Positions 12,190 through 23,899 of a stretch of 64,000 nucleotides of DNA are shown in pieces. The translations under genes and the position numbers were made by a program. The notes beneath the pieces were generated by a model. It made no database searches. It had not been told where the DNA came from and was given only the letters and a program-made list of their open reading frames with translations. Within the stretch, counting starts at the first letter, position 1, and each line of letters opens with the position of its first letter. The DNA is taken from assembly GCF_000699445.3 (NCBI RefSeq), contig NC_067196.1, positions 89,382,364 to 89,446,363 on the forward strand. The letters are read 5' to 3'. This DNA is from Schistosoma haematobium (taxonomy: Eukaryota; Platyhelminthes; Trematoda; Strigeidida; Schistosomatidae).

Positions 12190-12370
12190 AATTCATGATT
12201 CATTAGAAGCTAGATCATCATCGAACATCTGGGTTCGAATCTCGTGGGGCATGATCTTGAATGTGCACTGTTGAAGAGTTCCATACTAGGATGAAACGGC
12301 CGTTCATTGCTTACAGGTTTTTCATGGTGGTCTAGCTTCAATTGACTCATCAGTTCAATTATTGAATTAC
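12190..12370 (+). repeat. tRNA-derived SINE, 5'-worn
   Basis: B-box-like GGGTTCGAATCTCGTGGGGC, followed by the common SINE body (CATACTAGGATGAAACGGCC ... GGTGGTCTAGCTTC). The A box is not recognisable. The flipped counterpart is at 52.00-52.20 kb on the minus strand. Confidence 0.65.
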
Positions 12371-13465
12371 TAAAATATCGGAAAAACCCCTCTGTTTACT
12401 GAAAGATTATATTGTGTATAAAGTTGTATGAAATCGGGAAGGAATAATTAAGTGGAGTGTAAGAAAAGCAGAATAATCTCATGTTTGGTAGATGAACATT
12501 GATGTTATGTTGTTTCATATGACTACATCGAACAGAAAAGTGAAGAATATGAATCAAGCACATCAATTCATTTGATGATAGTGGGATATTTTACATATAC
12601 CATCGTCAGTATGTGCATTACGATAACAATATTCCATTTCATTTAACATCAATAATCATAATTTAAACACAACTAATTCAAATACTATCGAAAACTTGTT
12701 TATGTAGGCGGGATCAGTTTTGTGACAACAAAACCATGATGTCTCGTAGTGGTTCTGACGCCATTCAGAATTCATAGAAGTTATTCAAATACAAAACTTC
12801 ATTACGTCATCCCATTTCTAGGCATTCGAAACTGTCAATAAACATAATAAAATATTTCATTTATCTTAAATATTTGTAGTGCAGTGAACGAATACTCACG
12901 TGGAAAGAAACCCAATTGTTTTGTTTGATAAAAAATCATACAGTGATTTAGTAAAAAATATGCAAATCATATATTGAGTACATATTGGCACAACTTCTTT
13001 GCATTGGTTTTTACATACTGCATTATTGTTTTAATTCAGTTGTTATTTTAATTGTGATTCGTTTCCTTCCTATTCTCTTCATATGAAACTTCTTCTGATT
13101 GGCATTCCACTCCGATTGCTGCCACGTACTACTTATATCTGTCAGCCTCATTAACATACACCACACTTGTTCCCTCTTTAAACAGTCGCTCCTTCAGTCG
13201 TTCTTCTCATAGTGCACCTTTCCTCCTTGTCGCATTCTATGCCTTGTTCCTCATCGAAATGTGGATTCCGTCGACACTCTGAGCTATATAACTGTCCCCA
13301 ACTCACAGACAATCTCAGTGCGATGTCCATCCTGCACTCGGAACGTCTCGCGTCTTCTCTCATCTCTCTTCTCAACAGTGAATATCACAAGCAACACCAC
13401 CTCATCAGATCACTCCACTAGACGTCCACTAACTGCAACAGACAACACCAACTTAATACTCATCT

Positions 13466-13732
13466 CTAGACCCAACAACGGAATCCACAGTACAGCACCA
13501 TCTCCACCTCCTCTTTGACAGCGACACTAAATGTTAACAATAAAAACGATAATAATTTCGTCACAGTTCCTTCCAATGAGACGACAATAAAGAAATCACT
13601 ATATTCATCACGGATCATTCTCACTCTATCAACCGGTAAATCTAATATATTTACACGGTTCAAAATATCAACATATGTGGAATCGTCATCATTGTAGTCT
13701 GAACAGAGAGAAATGAAGCTCAACTTATTCAT
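13466..13732 (-). other. Unidentified 88-codon ORF in P1 spacer
   Basis: An open frame beginning MNKLSFISLCSDYNDDDSTY, with an acidic start, a central 'LDLPVDRVRMIRDEYSDFF', and a hydrophobic segment (TKLLSFLLLTFSVAV). The identical protein is encoded in the flipped spacer at 50511-50777. No family recognised. A possible acceptor (CTCTGTTCAG) lies inside it. Could be a real small exon or chance. Confidence 0.3.
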
Positions 13733-13879
13733 CCTAATCAGTAGCGACTAATGTTCAGAAGATTTTTACATTTGTGAGCTCAGCGAATTCGAGATATTGA
13801 GATATTCAATAGTCGATATGTATTTATGATTTCTCGTGTTAAACAGGAGTTCACATACGGACTGAACATTCATGGAAGT

Positions 13880-14470
13880 GAATGTGTTTGTGACTGGGGC
13901 ATTTTAACGCACAATCAAGATTATTCATTATTTGCTTGATTGGTTTGTGAAACATTTATTGTAAATTCACTGACGTATGGTAGGAATGTGTGTTCTCTTC
14001 AAGTTACAATCCATGTCAGTTATGGAAGTGTTGAACATTCAACTAGGCAATAAAACACAACATTCCATATTAATCGATCAATAATTAGTAATGAATTCCA
14101 TAAACCAATTGCTTTGAATGTTATTGGTTGGTGGATTCAGTGCTATGCAATTTTCTTTGAGAAGGGAATTGGAACTGTGATATTTGTAGTACCAACTAGT
14201 TTACATAATTTTAGAGCCTTTCATTACACAATCCACACTGCATGGATTATGAGATATTTTGGCATTGTGGAAGCCAATTTTGAAATCTCATCATTGTTCA
14301 TCAATTAGAGTGAATGATAACATCACTGATTTCTCACTGATTTACATAGAACCAAACGTGACAGGATGAATCGGTATTTCAGTATTAACATTCTATAGAT
14401 CTTGATAAAATGTAAAATCGTAATGAAGTTGGCTTAACATTCATCTTTACGTTAAATAAATTCTTCACTA
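13880..14470. repeat. Inner inverted repeat of P1, right arm
   Basis: Reverse complement of 11.47-12.08 kb. Homology to the P2 right arm (52.27-52.87) breaks off at about 14.48, where the LINE cluster begins, and resumes at about 22.80. Confidence 0.8.
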
Positions 14471-14807
14471 AGGCACGTCGTCCGCAGCTCGTTTTATGTG
14501 TATGCAAGCAATTCGATTTCATAATATTAGCGATACGTTTGGAGTTTGCGTTACGATAGCATGCTATGTAATATATATTGTTTGAATATCGTTGAATCCT
14601 AGTTTATAATTCATAAATAGCTCTAGAATTCTATAATTAAAGCAATATGGGTCGACTGTCCAAAAACGAGCCCGGAAAAGCCACAATTCTACAGATAATA
14701 ACAATTCTGTTATTACATCTACTCCATGTTCTGCTACTCCCTTTGAACCTAATAATGTTCGGAGTGGTCTTACAACACACCTGCTGCTGGATGACTCTAA
14801 TTTAATA

Positions 14808-15146
14808 ATGAGTTCCACCTCAAGATCAAAATGTATCGATAATATTAAGAGTGAATCAGACACTATCTTTAAGCAGCTAAACGACATGCGTTCTAAAGTT
14901 GAGTCACTCGCTAGCTCTTTATCAAAGCATGATGACCTGAAACAAGAAATAAAAACACTATCACCCCTTAAACTGCCTTTGTCGAAAGATATCGTTCCCG
15001 CGGAACTTGGTGACATTATAAATGCGGAATCTGTTATCGATTTTATCACTAATGAAGTTACCAACCGAATAGTCTCTCGTAATAACGTGATTATTTATAA
15101 TATACCTGACAAACCCCCAATAAAACTGATAGGAATTCGATATTAA
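14808..15146 (+). pseudogene. CR1 LINE ORF1, N-terminal part
   Basis: An open frame with a coiled-coil-like segment (FKQLNDMRSKVESLASSLSK), followed by 'RNNVIIYNIPD', the start of the RRM-like part common in LINE ORF1 RNA-binding proteins. It runs into a stop at 15144 after frame damage. Related sequence continues to about 15.35, where the nested LINE interrupts it. Confidence 0.55.
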
Positions 15147-15354
15147 AAGCATCTGACCTTCAAGACAGTCCATGCCAATTTATTCGACTTGATAAAGAGC
15201 ACCAGAAATACTCGTGTCCGGTATTGTTCAGATTCGATTCTCATATATTAGCTGAATTGTTGAAAGGGTCCGAAGTTTAGAAACGCTTGTATAGTCTCAG
15301 ATAAGACCACCAAACAAAGACTTACGCAAAAACGTACCTTGAACGAAAATAAAG

Positions 15355-16342
15355 GTATTATTATTATTAATGGCTTTATTCAGTATTATATTTTGGTACA
15401 ATATAGAATTCTCAGCACAGGGTATTTCAACAAGTTACTTAAGCAAAAAAAAACAACCGAAAAACTGTAAAACTTTTCAAATTAGAGACATGGTTATGAA
15501 TGCAAGTTACTGACTAGCTTGATTCTAACAACCTGTTCGTCACAGAGTATATTTGCTAGGTAAGGTATTATAGAACTTTTATACTTTTGCTTGCGTGCAT
15601 GGATTTTAGTGTAATAACGTCTCGTTCTACCAGAAGATATACAAGGAGAAAGACAAGAGTGAAGAGGATGGTTAGTATCTGATAAAATAACATCGGCCAG
15701 GAGTTTGCATGAATTCAGATGTCTATCCACAACCATATTAATTATGACCTCGAAAGATTCACCACACATCTTGCTAACTGCCTTCAGCACTCTCCGCAAT
15801 ACAGCAAAGTCTTTCCTCAAAAGCCCGGGAAAGAATAGTGGAGAACAGGAAAGAATAATAGGTAATATGCAAGAATTGACAAATTGTAACAGTAAATGAC
15901 GAGTAATCCCAAGAGCATGCAATCTCTTTATGTAGTAGGTCAGACGGAAAACCTTCTTCGATAACAATAAAACGTGGAAAGACCAACACAGATCAGAGGA
16001 AAAGGTGACACCAAGATAATTGACCTTCGACACTGCGTTTATCAAAGAGTCTCCTATGGTACAAGCATTATGGGATCTCAAAATGGTGTTTAGATTCCGT
16101 TCATGTCTCATGCCAAAGTTAACAGCTTGATATTTAGACGGATTAAGTATGAGACCATTACCAACAGACCAACAATCAATACGAGACAAAAACTCATTCA
16201 TTTCTATGGGATGAAAAGAGGAAGAGATAGGCATACATACAGTGAGATCATCCGCATATTTCACAAAAGTGTTTTCTGTGGAAGATGGCAGATCATGCAG
16301 AAAAGAAGAAAAACGAAGAAGTAAAAGATCATAACAAATCAC
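15355..16342 (-). pseudogene. Nested 5'-truncated LINE, RT C-terminal part
   Basis: A minus-strand open frame (15494-16342, 282 aa) opens near the RT catalytic box YADDLT (about residues 29-34). It continues through the conserved 'NPSKYQAVNFG' and 'VNYLGVTFSSDLCW' and the thumb/connection region of CR1/Jockey-type RTs. After the stop there is a short 3' UTR ending in a (TAA)n-like tail at about 15355-15372, which marks the 3' end. It is inserted antisense into ORF1 of the surrounding CR1 element. Endonuclease and the fingers/palm part are absent: a 5'-truncated copy of about 1 kb. Confidence 0.75.
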
Positions 16343-16346
16343 GATG

Positions 16347-16765
16347 CATCAGCTGCTGGATCCACCGATGCAGCTACCCTATCTGGTGTTCTCCAGTACT
16401 CTGATTTACCAACGAAGAGTACTGATTTGCCTATTATGCATGTAGTGACATCTGGTAACCAATGTACATCTAATGACGGCACTAATCCGATATTTTCCAG
16501 TTTACCATTAGAAGCCCATAAGCAAATACCTAGTTCTAACACGACAGCTCTTAAAAACACTATCAAGATTAAAAAGTCTTTGCTACGTAAGAAGAATGTA
16601 TGCACAGAACCTTCTGGTTGTAGACCAAATATTACGATGGCCCTACCAAATAAAAATAAGACAATACTTCCGACACCATGCTTTATCCTACGCATCGTAG
16701 GGGAGGCCATAAGGGCACACTTGATTCAAATGCCTCACAAGATGGTTACCGAAATCATTTTGTAA
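16347..16765 (+). pseudogene. CR1 LINE ORF1, C-terminal part
   Basis: Resumes directly after the nested LINE: 'DASAAGSTDAATLSG', then a basic stretch (KKSLLRKKNVCTEPSG) of the sort seen in LINE ORF1 tails. It ends at 16765 and overlaps the upstream part of the long ORF2 frame. Function by position and character only. Confidence 0.5.
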
Positions 16766-19700
16766 GCAGGCCTAACATTGGACAGACCACAGTGAACCAA
16801 CGTGCCCCACGGTTACCCTCAAACGTTTTAAATAATAAACCTGTGAGACGTGACTATTTTCAACACTTTCCCATTGGGCAAGATGCATTACTAGGTTACT
16901 CACTATCAACCCAACACCAACTAGCAAGTGTCTTAACTGTTCACATAGTCAAGTTCAGCAAATTAATCCACTTGATCAAAATAATGATCTTTTTGGCCTT
17001 CACAAATCCCTGGTCCACTAGCAGTACAGTTTGTTCAAGCGATAACCCATATGATCAGTCAAACATAATAAACCACAGTCCATGCAAATCCAAACTACAT
17101 AACATCAATAGGGAAGCTCTCGGTTTTTTTACACTCCACATCCCCTTTTTAAACTTATTACTTATCAATGCACGTTCACTTCTGAACAAAATTTCAGCCT
17201 TGAGAACATTAGCTTTTCTAGCCAAACCTTCTTTCATACTTATCACTGAAACATGGTGCTCTCAAGCAGTATCTAATTCAGAATTAAATATCCAGAACTA
17301 TCGACTTTATCGCTGTGACAGAGAAACTAAGCGAGGAGGTGGTTGTATTATATATGCTTTGGATACCCCAACAACTAGTAAAGTTGAAGATAGTGTCCTG
17401 AATAGTTTACCAGAATCAGTCTGGATATCAGTCAACACCCTGAATCATAGTCTACTACTTGGATGTATATACAGAGCTACTGATAGTCCGAATAGTGGGA
17501 ATGATCTTATTATCAATGCATTCATACATGCATCCTCTCTAAACCTCAATGCTAAGGTTATCACTGGGGATTTCAATTATCCTGGGATCAACTGGAGTAC
17601 CGGTAGTTGTCAGTCATGTAATGGTGAGTTCTCGGCAACCATTAACATGCACTGCTGGTCACAGTGGGTTCGTACCCCAAATAGAGGCGATAGTATACTC
17701 GATCTAGTATTTAGTAGAGATGTTATCCCACTATCTGTAAAAGTATATGATGAATTTGAAAGCAGTGACCATAAGATAGTAGTTTGCGCTCTCCCTATCT
17801 ATCTCTCTTATAACCCACCCATTCAAAAAACCTGTCAATATAGAGACTATAAGCATGCTGACTGGGACCTCCTGCATTCATTGATTAAACTTTCAGACTG
17901 GCATAACTTTTTTTCATGTAATAGTCTCATGGATGCTATCGACGAATTCTATCTGATCGTTAACTCTTGTTTAGATTCCTGTGTACCTCTTAAAACGTAC
18001 AGGTTCAGTAAACCTCACAAATTATATATACCAGGTAAATATCGTGAGAAACCAAGACACCTACAGAAACGTTATTTCAAGTCAAACGACTTCACGGCAG
18101 TAGCACAAATAACAATAATTTTTAATCAAATCAAAGAAAAACATAGGTTCAAAGCCATTAATGAGAAGCTGTTAACACTTAATACTAACTCAAAGGTACT
18201 AAACTTAACTCTCCTTTTCAATAAACGCTCTAAAGCAACTCAAAATGTTGATATACCATGCATCCAGCATAACAGCACTTTCATATACGACTCTAAAACT
18301 ATGGCAGAACTTTTCAGTGATATTTCTGAGAATGGTGTAGGAATCATAAGTGGCTCTGCTTCAAGAGTTATGTGCGTGAGTAGCAACTCAATAAAATCTA
18401 TCTCCTTCATATGCATGAAAACTAATAAGGCTATAAATTCCCTTAAGCTTTCAAGAGGTCATGGAGCAGACGAGATTTCATCATTTCTCCACAAATATGG
18501 TGGTCCAGATATTCCACTTCTTCTTCTTCTTAAGTTGTTTACTCTCTCTATAGAAACTGGTTCTTACTCTTACTGTTGGAAAACCTCGTGCTTCTTACCA
18601 CGTTACAAATCTGGAGATAAGAATGACATGAACAATTATCGGCCGATAAATATTACTCCACTTATCTCTAGGATTGTGGAAAACATTATAAGTGTTGAAC
18701 TTTCCAACTATTTACTCGCTGGAAAATTTATCAATGATACTCAACATGGATTCCTTAAAAATAGATCTTTCATGACGTGCCATTTTGACTTCTTTAATTT
18801 AGTCTATTCTCTACGAAGCCAATGCAATCTAGTCTTAGTGGTATATCTGGACATTTCTAAAGCCTTCGACATGGTTAGTCGCCAATTTCTTATAGGTGAA
18901 CTTGCATCTTATGTCGTTCAAAATCCTTTGCTATCTTGGTTTGATTCCTTTCTCAGCAATCGACATCAACTAGTTAAAATTAACTCCTCATTGTTTAACG
19001 CTGTCCCTATTAGAAATGGTGTAATACAAGGTAGTGTCTTGAGCCCTTTGCTATTTTTAGTGTTTATCAATGATATTTGTTAAGGTTTTTGTGTCGGTAA
19101 GCCCCTTCTATATTCAGATGATTTTAAAGTGGTATATTCATTTTCTGCACATGAGCTGAACAATGTACAAAATTGCATCAGCATGTAGCTTAACAAGGTA
19201 GCACAGTGGTGCTTAAAATGGCAACTGGAGCTTAATTCGGCTAAAGGTAGATGGATATGCTTCGGCGACACATCGATCAACCTAGACATTACTATAAATG
19301 TAGAAGTGTTATCTGTGTTACATACAGTAGTAGACTTAGGACTTAGATACTCCCAAGACTTGTCGTTTACAGAACAGATATTGGAACAGACCTCTTAGTC
19401 CCAACGTCTTTTAAGTTACACAACTCGAAGCCTTCATAACAATGAGTCACGTATTTTAATGTACAAAGTTTGTGTTCGACTACTTCCAGAATATTGCACG
19501 TTTATTCGTAGCAGTTCGCGCATATAGGATAAATAAGGGCTGGAATCAGTTCAGAGACGATTTACACTTCGTATTCTTGCAGCTGATTGCACCTTGACTT
19601 ATAATTCTAGATGTAATAAACTTGGGTTAGACCCTTTATGGAAGAGGAGACTCAAACTAAATCTTATAATCTTTTTCTTCAAACTACTTATTAAACTATC

Positions 19701-19995
19701 CTTTACATCCAATCACGTGATTCAATATGCACAAACTCCTCATTATGACATCCGTAGTTCCTTGTCACTAGTGAAACGAACTTATTCTAAATCATCTCTT
19801 TATATGAATTACTTCACCTGTAAATTTTCTAGACTCTGGAATAATCTACCACAATCTATCCGTACGATAAAATCACTGCCATTATTTGTTCGCTGCATCG
19901 ATGCGTACTGCTCCTCTGAAAATGCGTTGAACGTTTTAGCACCTGTGAGTGTATCTCATTCGACAAGTAATATTATAGGAAGTTTAAATATTTAG
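16678..19995 (+). pseudogene. CR1 LINE ORF2: endonuclease and reverse transcriptase
   Basis: A long frame open to 19083, then the same frame interrupted by stops up to 19995. Apurinic-type endonuclease motifs: 'LLLINARSLLNK', 'SFILITETW', 'GGGCIIYA', 'LLLGCIYRA', 'VITGDFNYPGINW' and 'SSDHKIVV'. RT motifs: 'NYRPINITPLISRIVENI', 'TQHGFLKNRS', 'VYLDISKAFDMVSR', 'IRNGVIQGSVLSPLLFLVFI'. Just past the first stop comes the catalytic box as YSDD (19114-19125). The C-terminal domain includes 'RRFTLRILAADCTLTYNSRC' and 'LWNNLPQSIR'. The domain order fits CR1/Jockey LINEs. At least four stops (19081, 19186, about 19396 and 19527) abolish a full product. The 3' half is better preserved than ORF1. Confidence 0.8.
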
Positions 19996-20730
19996 CCATT
20001 TTTATTAGTGAATTACCTGAGCAAAACCACCTACTTGTTGGCACTTTATGTTAACACCGTCCCTAGCAAGTTTGACTACTTTGAATAACATCCAACATCA
20101 ACAGTATATCACTGTGTCACATGACACACGCATTTTGGTAGATCTGGTTGACTTGTTTTGGTAATTACTGCTTTGTTGTTCCATACTCTCTGTTTTCGTT
20201 TTAATTTCTCTAGTTGTAGATAATTATCACTGATTCGATCTGGCACACGAAATGACCTTAATTGCACCGTTCATAAATCAACAGGCTGTCCATTTAAGAA
20301 AAATTAAAAGTTCGCAGCTGATGTAGTGCATTGCTGTAAAATACATGTACTACCTAAACAATTACTGAACTAGTATACTTAAAACTTTCTTTTATCACAT
20401 GCTTGTTCTGCACGTCTAACGTTACTATTTATATCAAATTGATCATGCTTGTAAACTGGCGTGAATTCTGTAAGTATTATTTACACAATATATAAATTAT
20501 TATCATATGATTTCCTTCATCAATGTAAATGTAAAGAAATTTTGAAATCTGTTTTCTCTTTCAAGTCTCTCCTTTCCACTCACTTGTTTTCAGTTATACA
20601 ATACTTTTTGACAGCTAACTGTGAAATTACTCTCGACATATGATACCTTCTAAACTAAACTGTAATAATTGGTCTTTTGGTATCAGTATCGAGACTACCC
20701 TAAACAATATGAATTGAATGTTGATGTAGA

Positions 20731-21425
20731 AGCTATTTCCGATACAACACAGAATGCACCAATCCAATCACAATTGACGGAGAAGATTTGGAAGATGTAA
20801 AAACCTTTACGTATTTGGGCAGCATCATTGATGAACAGGGTGGATCTGATGCAGATGTGAAGGCGCGGATCGGCAAAGCAAGAGCAGCATATTTACAACT
20901 GAGGAACGTCTGGAACTCAAAGCAACTGTCAACCAACACCAAGGTCAGGATCTCCAATACAAATGTCAAGACAGTTCTACTGTATGGGGCAGAAACCTGG
21001 AGAACTACGAAAGCCATCATCCAGAAAATACAGGTGTTTATTAACAATTGTCTACGCAAAATACTTCGGATCCATTGGCAGGACACTATTAGCAACAACC
21101 TACTGTGGGAGAGAACAAACCAGATCCCAGCGGAGGAAGAAATCAGGAAGAAGCGCTGGAAGTGGATAGGACACACATTGAGGAAAGCACTCAACTGTGT
21201 CACAAGACAAACCCTCACATGGAATCCTGAAGGCCAAAGGAAAAGAGGTAGACCAAAGACCACATTACGCCGAGAAATGGAAATGGACATGAGAAAAATG
21301 AACAAGAATTGGATGGAACTAGAAAAGAAGGCCCAGGACAGAGTGGGTTGGAGAATGCTGGTCAGCGGCCTATGCTCCATTGGGAGTAACAGGCGTAAGT
21401 AGAAGCTATTGGAATCAGATAATCT
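20731..21425 (+). pseudogene. RTE (SR2-like) LINE, 3' end copy
   Basis: A 5'-truncated copy carrying the RT C-terminal region: '[14 protein letters not shown]', '[11 protein letters not shown]', '[16 protein letters not shown]', '[20 protein letters not shown]', '[11 protein letters not shown]' and '[14 protein letters not shown]'. It is open from about 20731 to 21402, ending [11 protein letters not shown]. The nucleotide 3' end (GCCTATGCTCCATTGGGAGT) recurs at 31.15 and 58.76 kb. The reverse-transcriptase active site lies upstream and is missing. Confidence 0.85.
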
Positions 21426-21639
21426 ATATGAAATGATAAGTATGATTCTTTTGACGATAGACGAACTGGACTCAGTCAATTTCCTTCTCTCTACGTACTT
21501 TTATTTATTGTAACAGAACAAGTGAAGTAATTTAGAAAACCGAGAACCGATTTTATGATGGAAATGTCCAGCTCCGTTCTAATTATCTGACGTTTTCGAA
21601 GTTGATCCTCGGTAAGATCATGGGAGAGAAATATTCATG

Positions 21640-21843
21640 GATCTCATGCTAGGACCGAGTCGATGTTCAATATTTCTTGATTTTCAATTATTATTTAGAG
21701 AAATCATTTGCGGATATGAACTACGATTGTCGAAATGGGAAACCGATTCCTTGACGAAATCACGTTTTTCAATGTTAGTTGGATATGTATTTGTAATAGA
21801 CATAGCTATTTTATCAGTTTGTACAATAGTATTTCAATATTGA
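21640..21843 (+). other. Stretch between two RTE copies
   Basis: A 68-codon open frame with hydrophobic ends. No family recognised and no second copy in the window. Probably non-coding. Confidence 0.2.
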
Positions 21844-21869
21844 TGATACAACAATGAATCGGTTGGTGG

Positions 21870-22535
21870 TTTCATATCTTCAAATATCTGTCTTTGTATG
21901 GATCGATCGTGTTTAGACCAAATTAGGTCACTACGGCTCATCGTCGAACAATTATCTGAATTGAACTGGTCACTATACATCAACATCCATAGAAAAGCAA
22001 GAGCTCCATTCCTACAATTGAAAAGCATGTGAAACTCAAAACAATTTTCAAATAATATCAACGTCAGATACTTCACTACTAACGTCATGACAGTTCTATT
22101 GTACGGAGCTGAAACGTGGAGAATAACTATAACCATCATGAAGAAGGTACATGTATTTATGAATAGTTGTCTATGCGAGATACTCAACATCCATTGGCCG
22201 GATACCATCAGCAACAACATTCTGTGGGAGAGGACAAATCAGCTTCCATCTGAATGCGAAATGCGGAAAAGACGTTGGAAGTGGATAGAACACACTTTGA
22301 GAAAATCACCATATCGCATCACGAGGCAGGTCCCAACTCAGAATGCTGAAGGGAAGCGGAATAGATGAAGGCCGAAGGACAAATTGTACCGAGAATAGGA
22401 AGCAGACATTAGAAAATGAATAACAACAGAAATAAATGGAAAGGATTGATCAGGACAGAGTTGGACGGAGAATGCTAACGGGCGGCCTATGCTCCTCCAC
22501 GAGGAGTAACGGGCGTTAGTAAGTAAGTAACTTAT
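21870..22535 (+). pseudogene. RTE (SR2-like) LINE, second degraded 3' copy
   Basis: Parallels the copy at 20.73-21.42. A worn AKARAA region near 22000 is followed by an open part (22087-22368) with '[20 protein letters not shown]', '[19 protein letters not shown]' and '[11 protein letters not shown]'. After a stop it runs to the family 3' end (CGGCCTATGCTCC... GTTAGTAAG) at about 22.53. More diverged and probably older. Confidence 0.8.
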
Positions 22536-23255
22536 GTGGTTAAATAATAAGTTCTTTTAGTTCAGTTTTCAATCTGAAGTATGTTTATCAAGATAAAACT
22601 AAAATGATATCCATCACGCAGCTTAATCTTGTTGAACTAATATATCAACCTACAGGGTTCAGATGATTGAAGTGTTGTTGAGTTCATACTTCTCAGCAAT
22701 TTGAGATATTTTAAGTAAATCAGATGGTTATTAAATCTCCACTCAAATAATTCGGACTGAAACAAAACACCGGTCGACTCAAGCGAAAATTAGTGATCAC
22801 ATTCAGTTTATGGTTCTATGTTCGATAAGTATTTCTATTTTCAAATCCACACATCTCAAGCATCTTCTACAATGTACATACCTCTGATTTTAATTTGTAA
22901 TCATTAGACGGTATTGGTCGGAAGTTTGCATTACCATTCGGAATATTATCTGTCTGATATCCAGTTGTCATACAAAGCTGAGTACACTTAGAGCACCAAT
23001 AATCCCAGTGTCCTTAGAACGTTTGAATTTTGGTCATCCGTGGTGTAATTTGTGAATGGTGTTTGATAGATTACAGTATTGAATATCAATGATAAGAAAT
23101 CATCAACCGTGAACAATGACTTCGTACACATTAAACAAGTGGAACGATGTGTGAACTTAGTGGGTACATCGATACAACGTAAGTTATCAACGTATTTACA
23201 TTTACAAATAAAATGTGTGTAGTCTAAGCCATGTTATTTCAATAGTGTATTTTCC
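22536..23255 (-). other. Start of P1 right arm, 3' flank of T2
   Basis: From about 22.80 the sequence is again homologous, though diverged, to P2 right-arm sequence from 52.87 onward (TTTATGGTTCTATGTTC and later stretches). 22.54-22.80 is unassigned LINE flank. Unlike T1, T3 and T4, no Penelope terminal repeat is seen at this position. Confidence 0.5.
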
Positions 23256-23899
23256 ATCGTACTGTGGTTTTCACATCTCCAACTATGCTCAACAGATATT
23301 GTAACAAAATGTCACAAATAGAATTTCAAAGAAAAATACACTTATCGTTTTACTTCTTAAGCTCAATCAATCCACAATGCTCTCAGTATTATAGTAAACC
23401 AATGACCTTCCATCATAAAATCATAATGCAACTCTCAATAACCACAACTAGATCGATTTATCATTGCTATTACACCTTCACAATAAACACTCTGAAGAGA
23501 TGACAACCATCTATCTTGAAATCTAATCAATACCTTATGATAATAATAATAATGATAATCTACTTTCGATCAAGTACCTTGTATTCGTTGTATGAACACT
23601 TCGGATCTGATTGACTGATATACTCTAGTTGAAATTTCCTATCGATTGTGTTAAAGAGAATAAACGTTTCTCATTTTGTGTTTGTTTTCTTTCGAAATAC
23701 CTCCCAGTAACAAGTTGATTTAAACAAAGAAAATAATGAAGAAATTCATTATTCAGTTGATGAGAATAGTGTATAATGGTGTACAAATAAGTAAGATCAA
23801 ATGACAATAGAATGAGTAATGAATAGTCAATGATTCGGTTGTTTGATTGACATTAGGTTCCATTGAATATCTTCTTAACATTTGGTCTCAATAAGACCA

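Larger units (their letters stand above)
12081..13880. other. P1 spacer between inner inverted repeats
   Basis: A 1.8 kb spacer present in opposite orientation at 50.34-52.27 kb. It holds a SINE (12.19-12.37), AT-rich sequence, and near 13.0-13.73 a less AT-rich part with opposed open frames. Confidence 0.75.
14480..20720 (+). mobile_element. CR1-type LINE, degenerate, with nested insertion
   Basis: A non-LTR retrotransposon with ORF1 (14.64-15.35 and 16.34-16.77, split by a nested LINE) and ORF2 (about 17.1-20.0), followed by about 0.7 kb of probable 3' UTR. The 5' end is placed where homology to the tetraspanin palindrome stops. The 3' end is unclear because an RTE copy follows. Several stops make it non-autonomous. 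A 0.2 kb piece of the same family is at 60.37-60.57 kb. Confidence 0.7.

Noticed and set aside
13178..13421. Opposed frames on both strands near 13.2-13.4 kb
   Set aside because: Open on both strands because of locally higher GC and serine/arginine-type repeats. No family recognised and neither strand favoured.
20461..20643. 60-codon frame after the CR1 ORF2
   Set aside because: Lies in the probable LINE 3' UTR; low complexity, no match.
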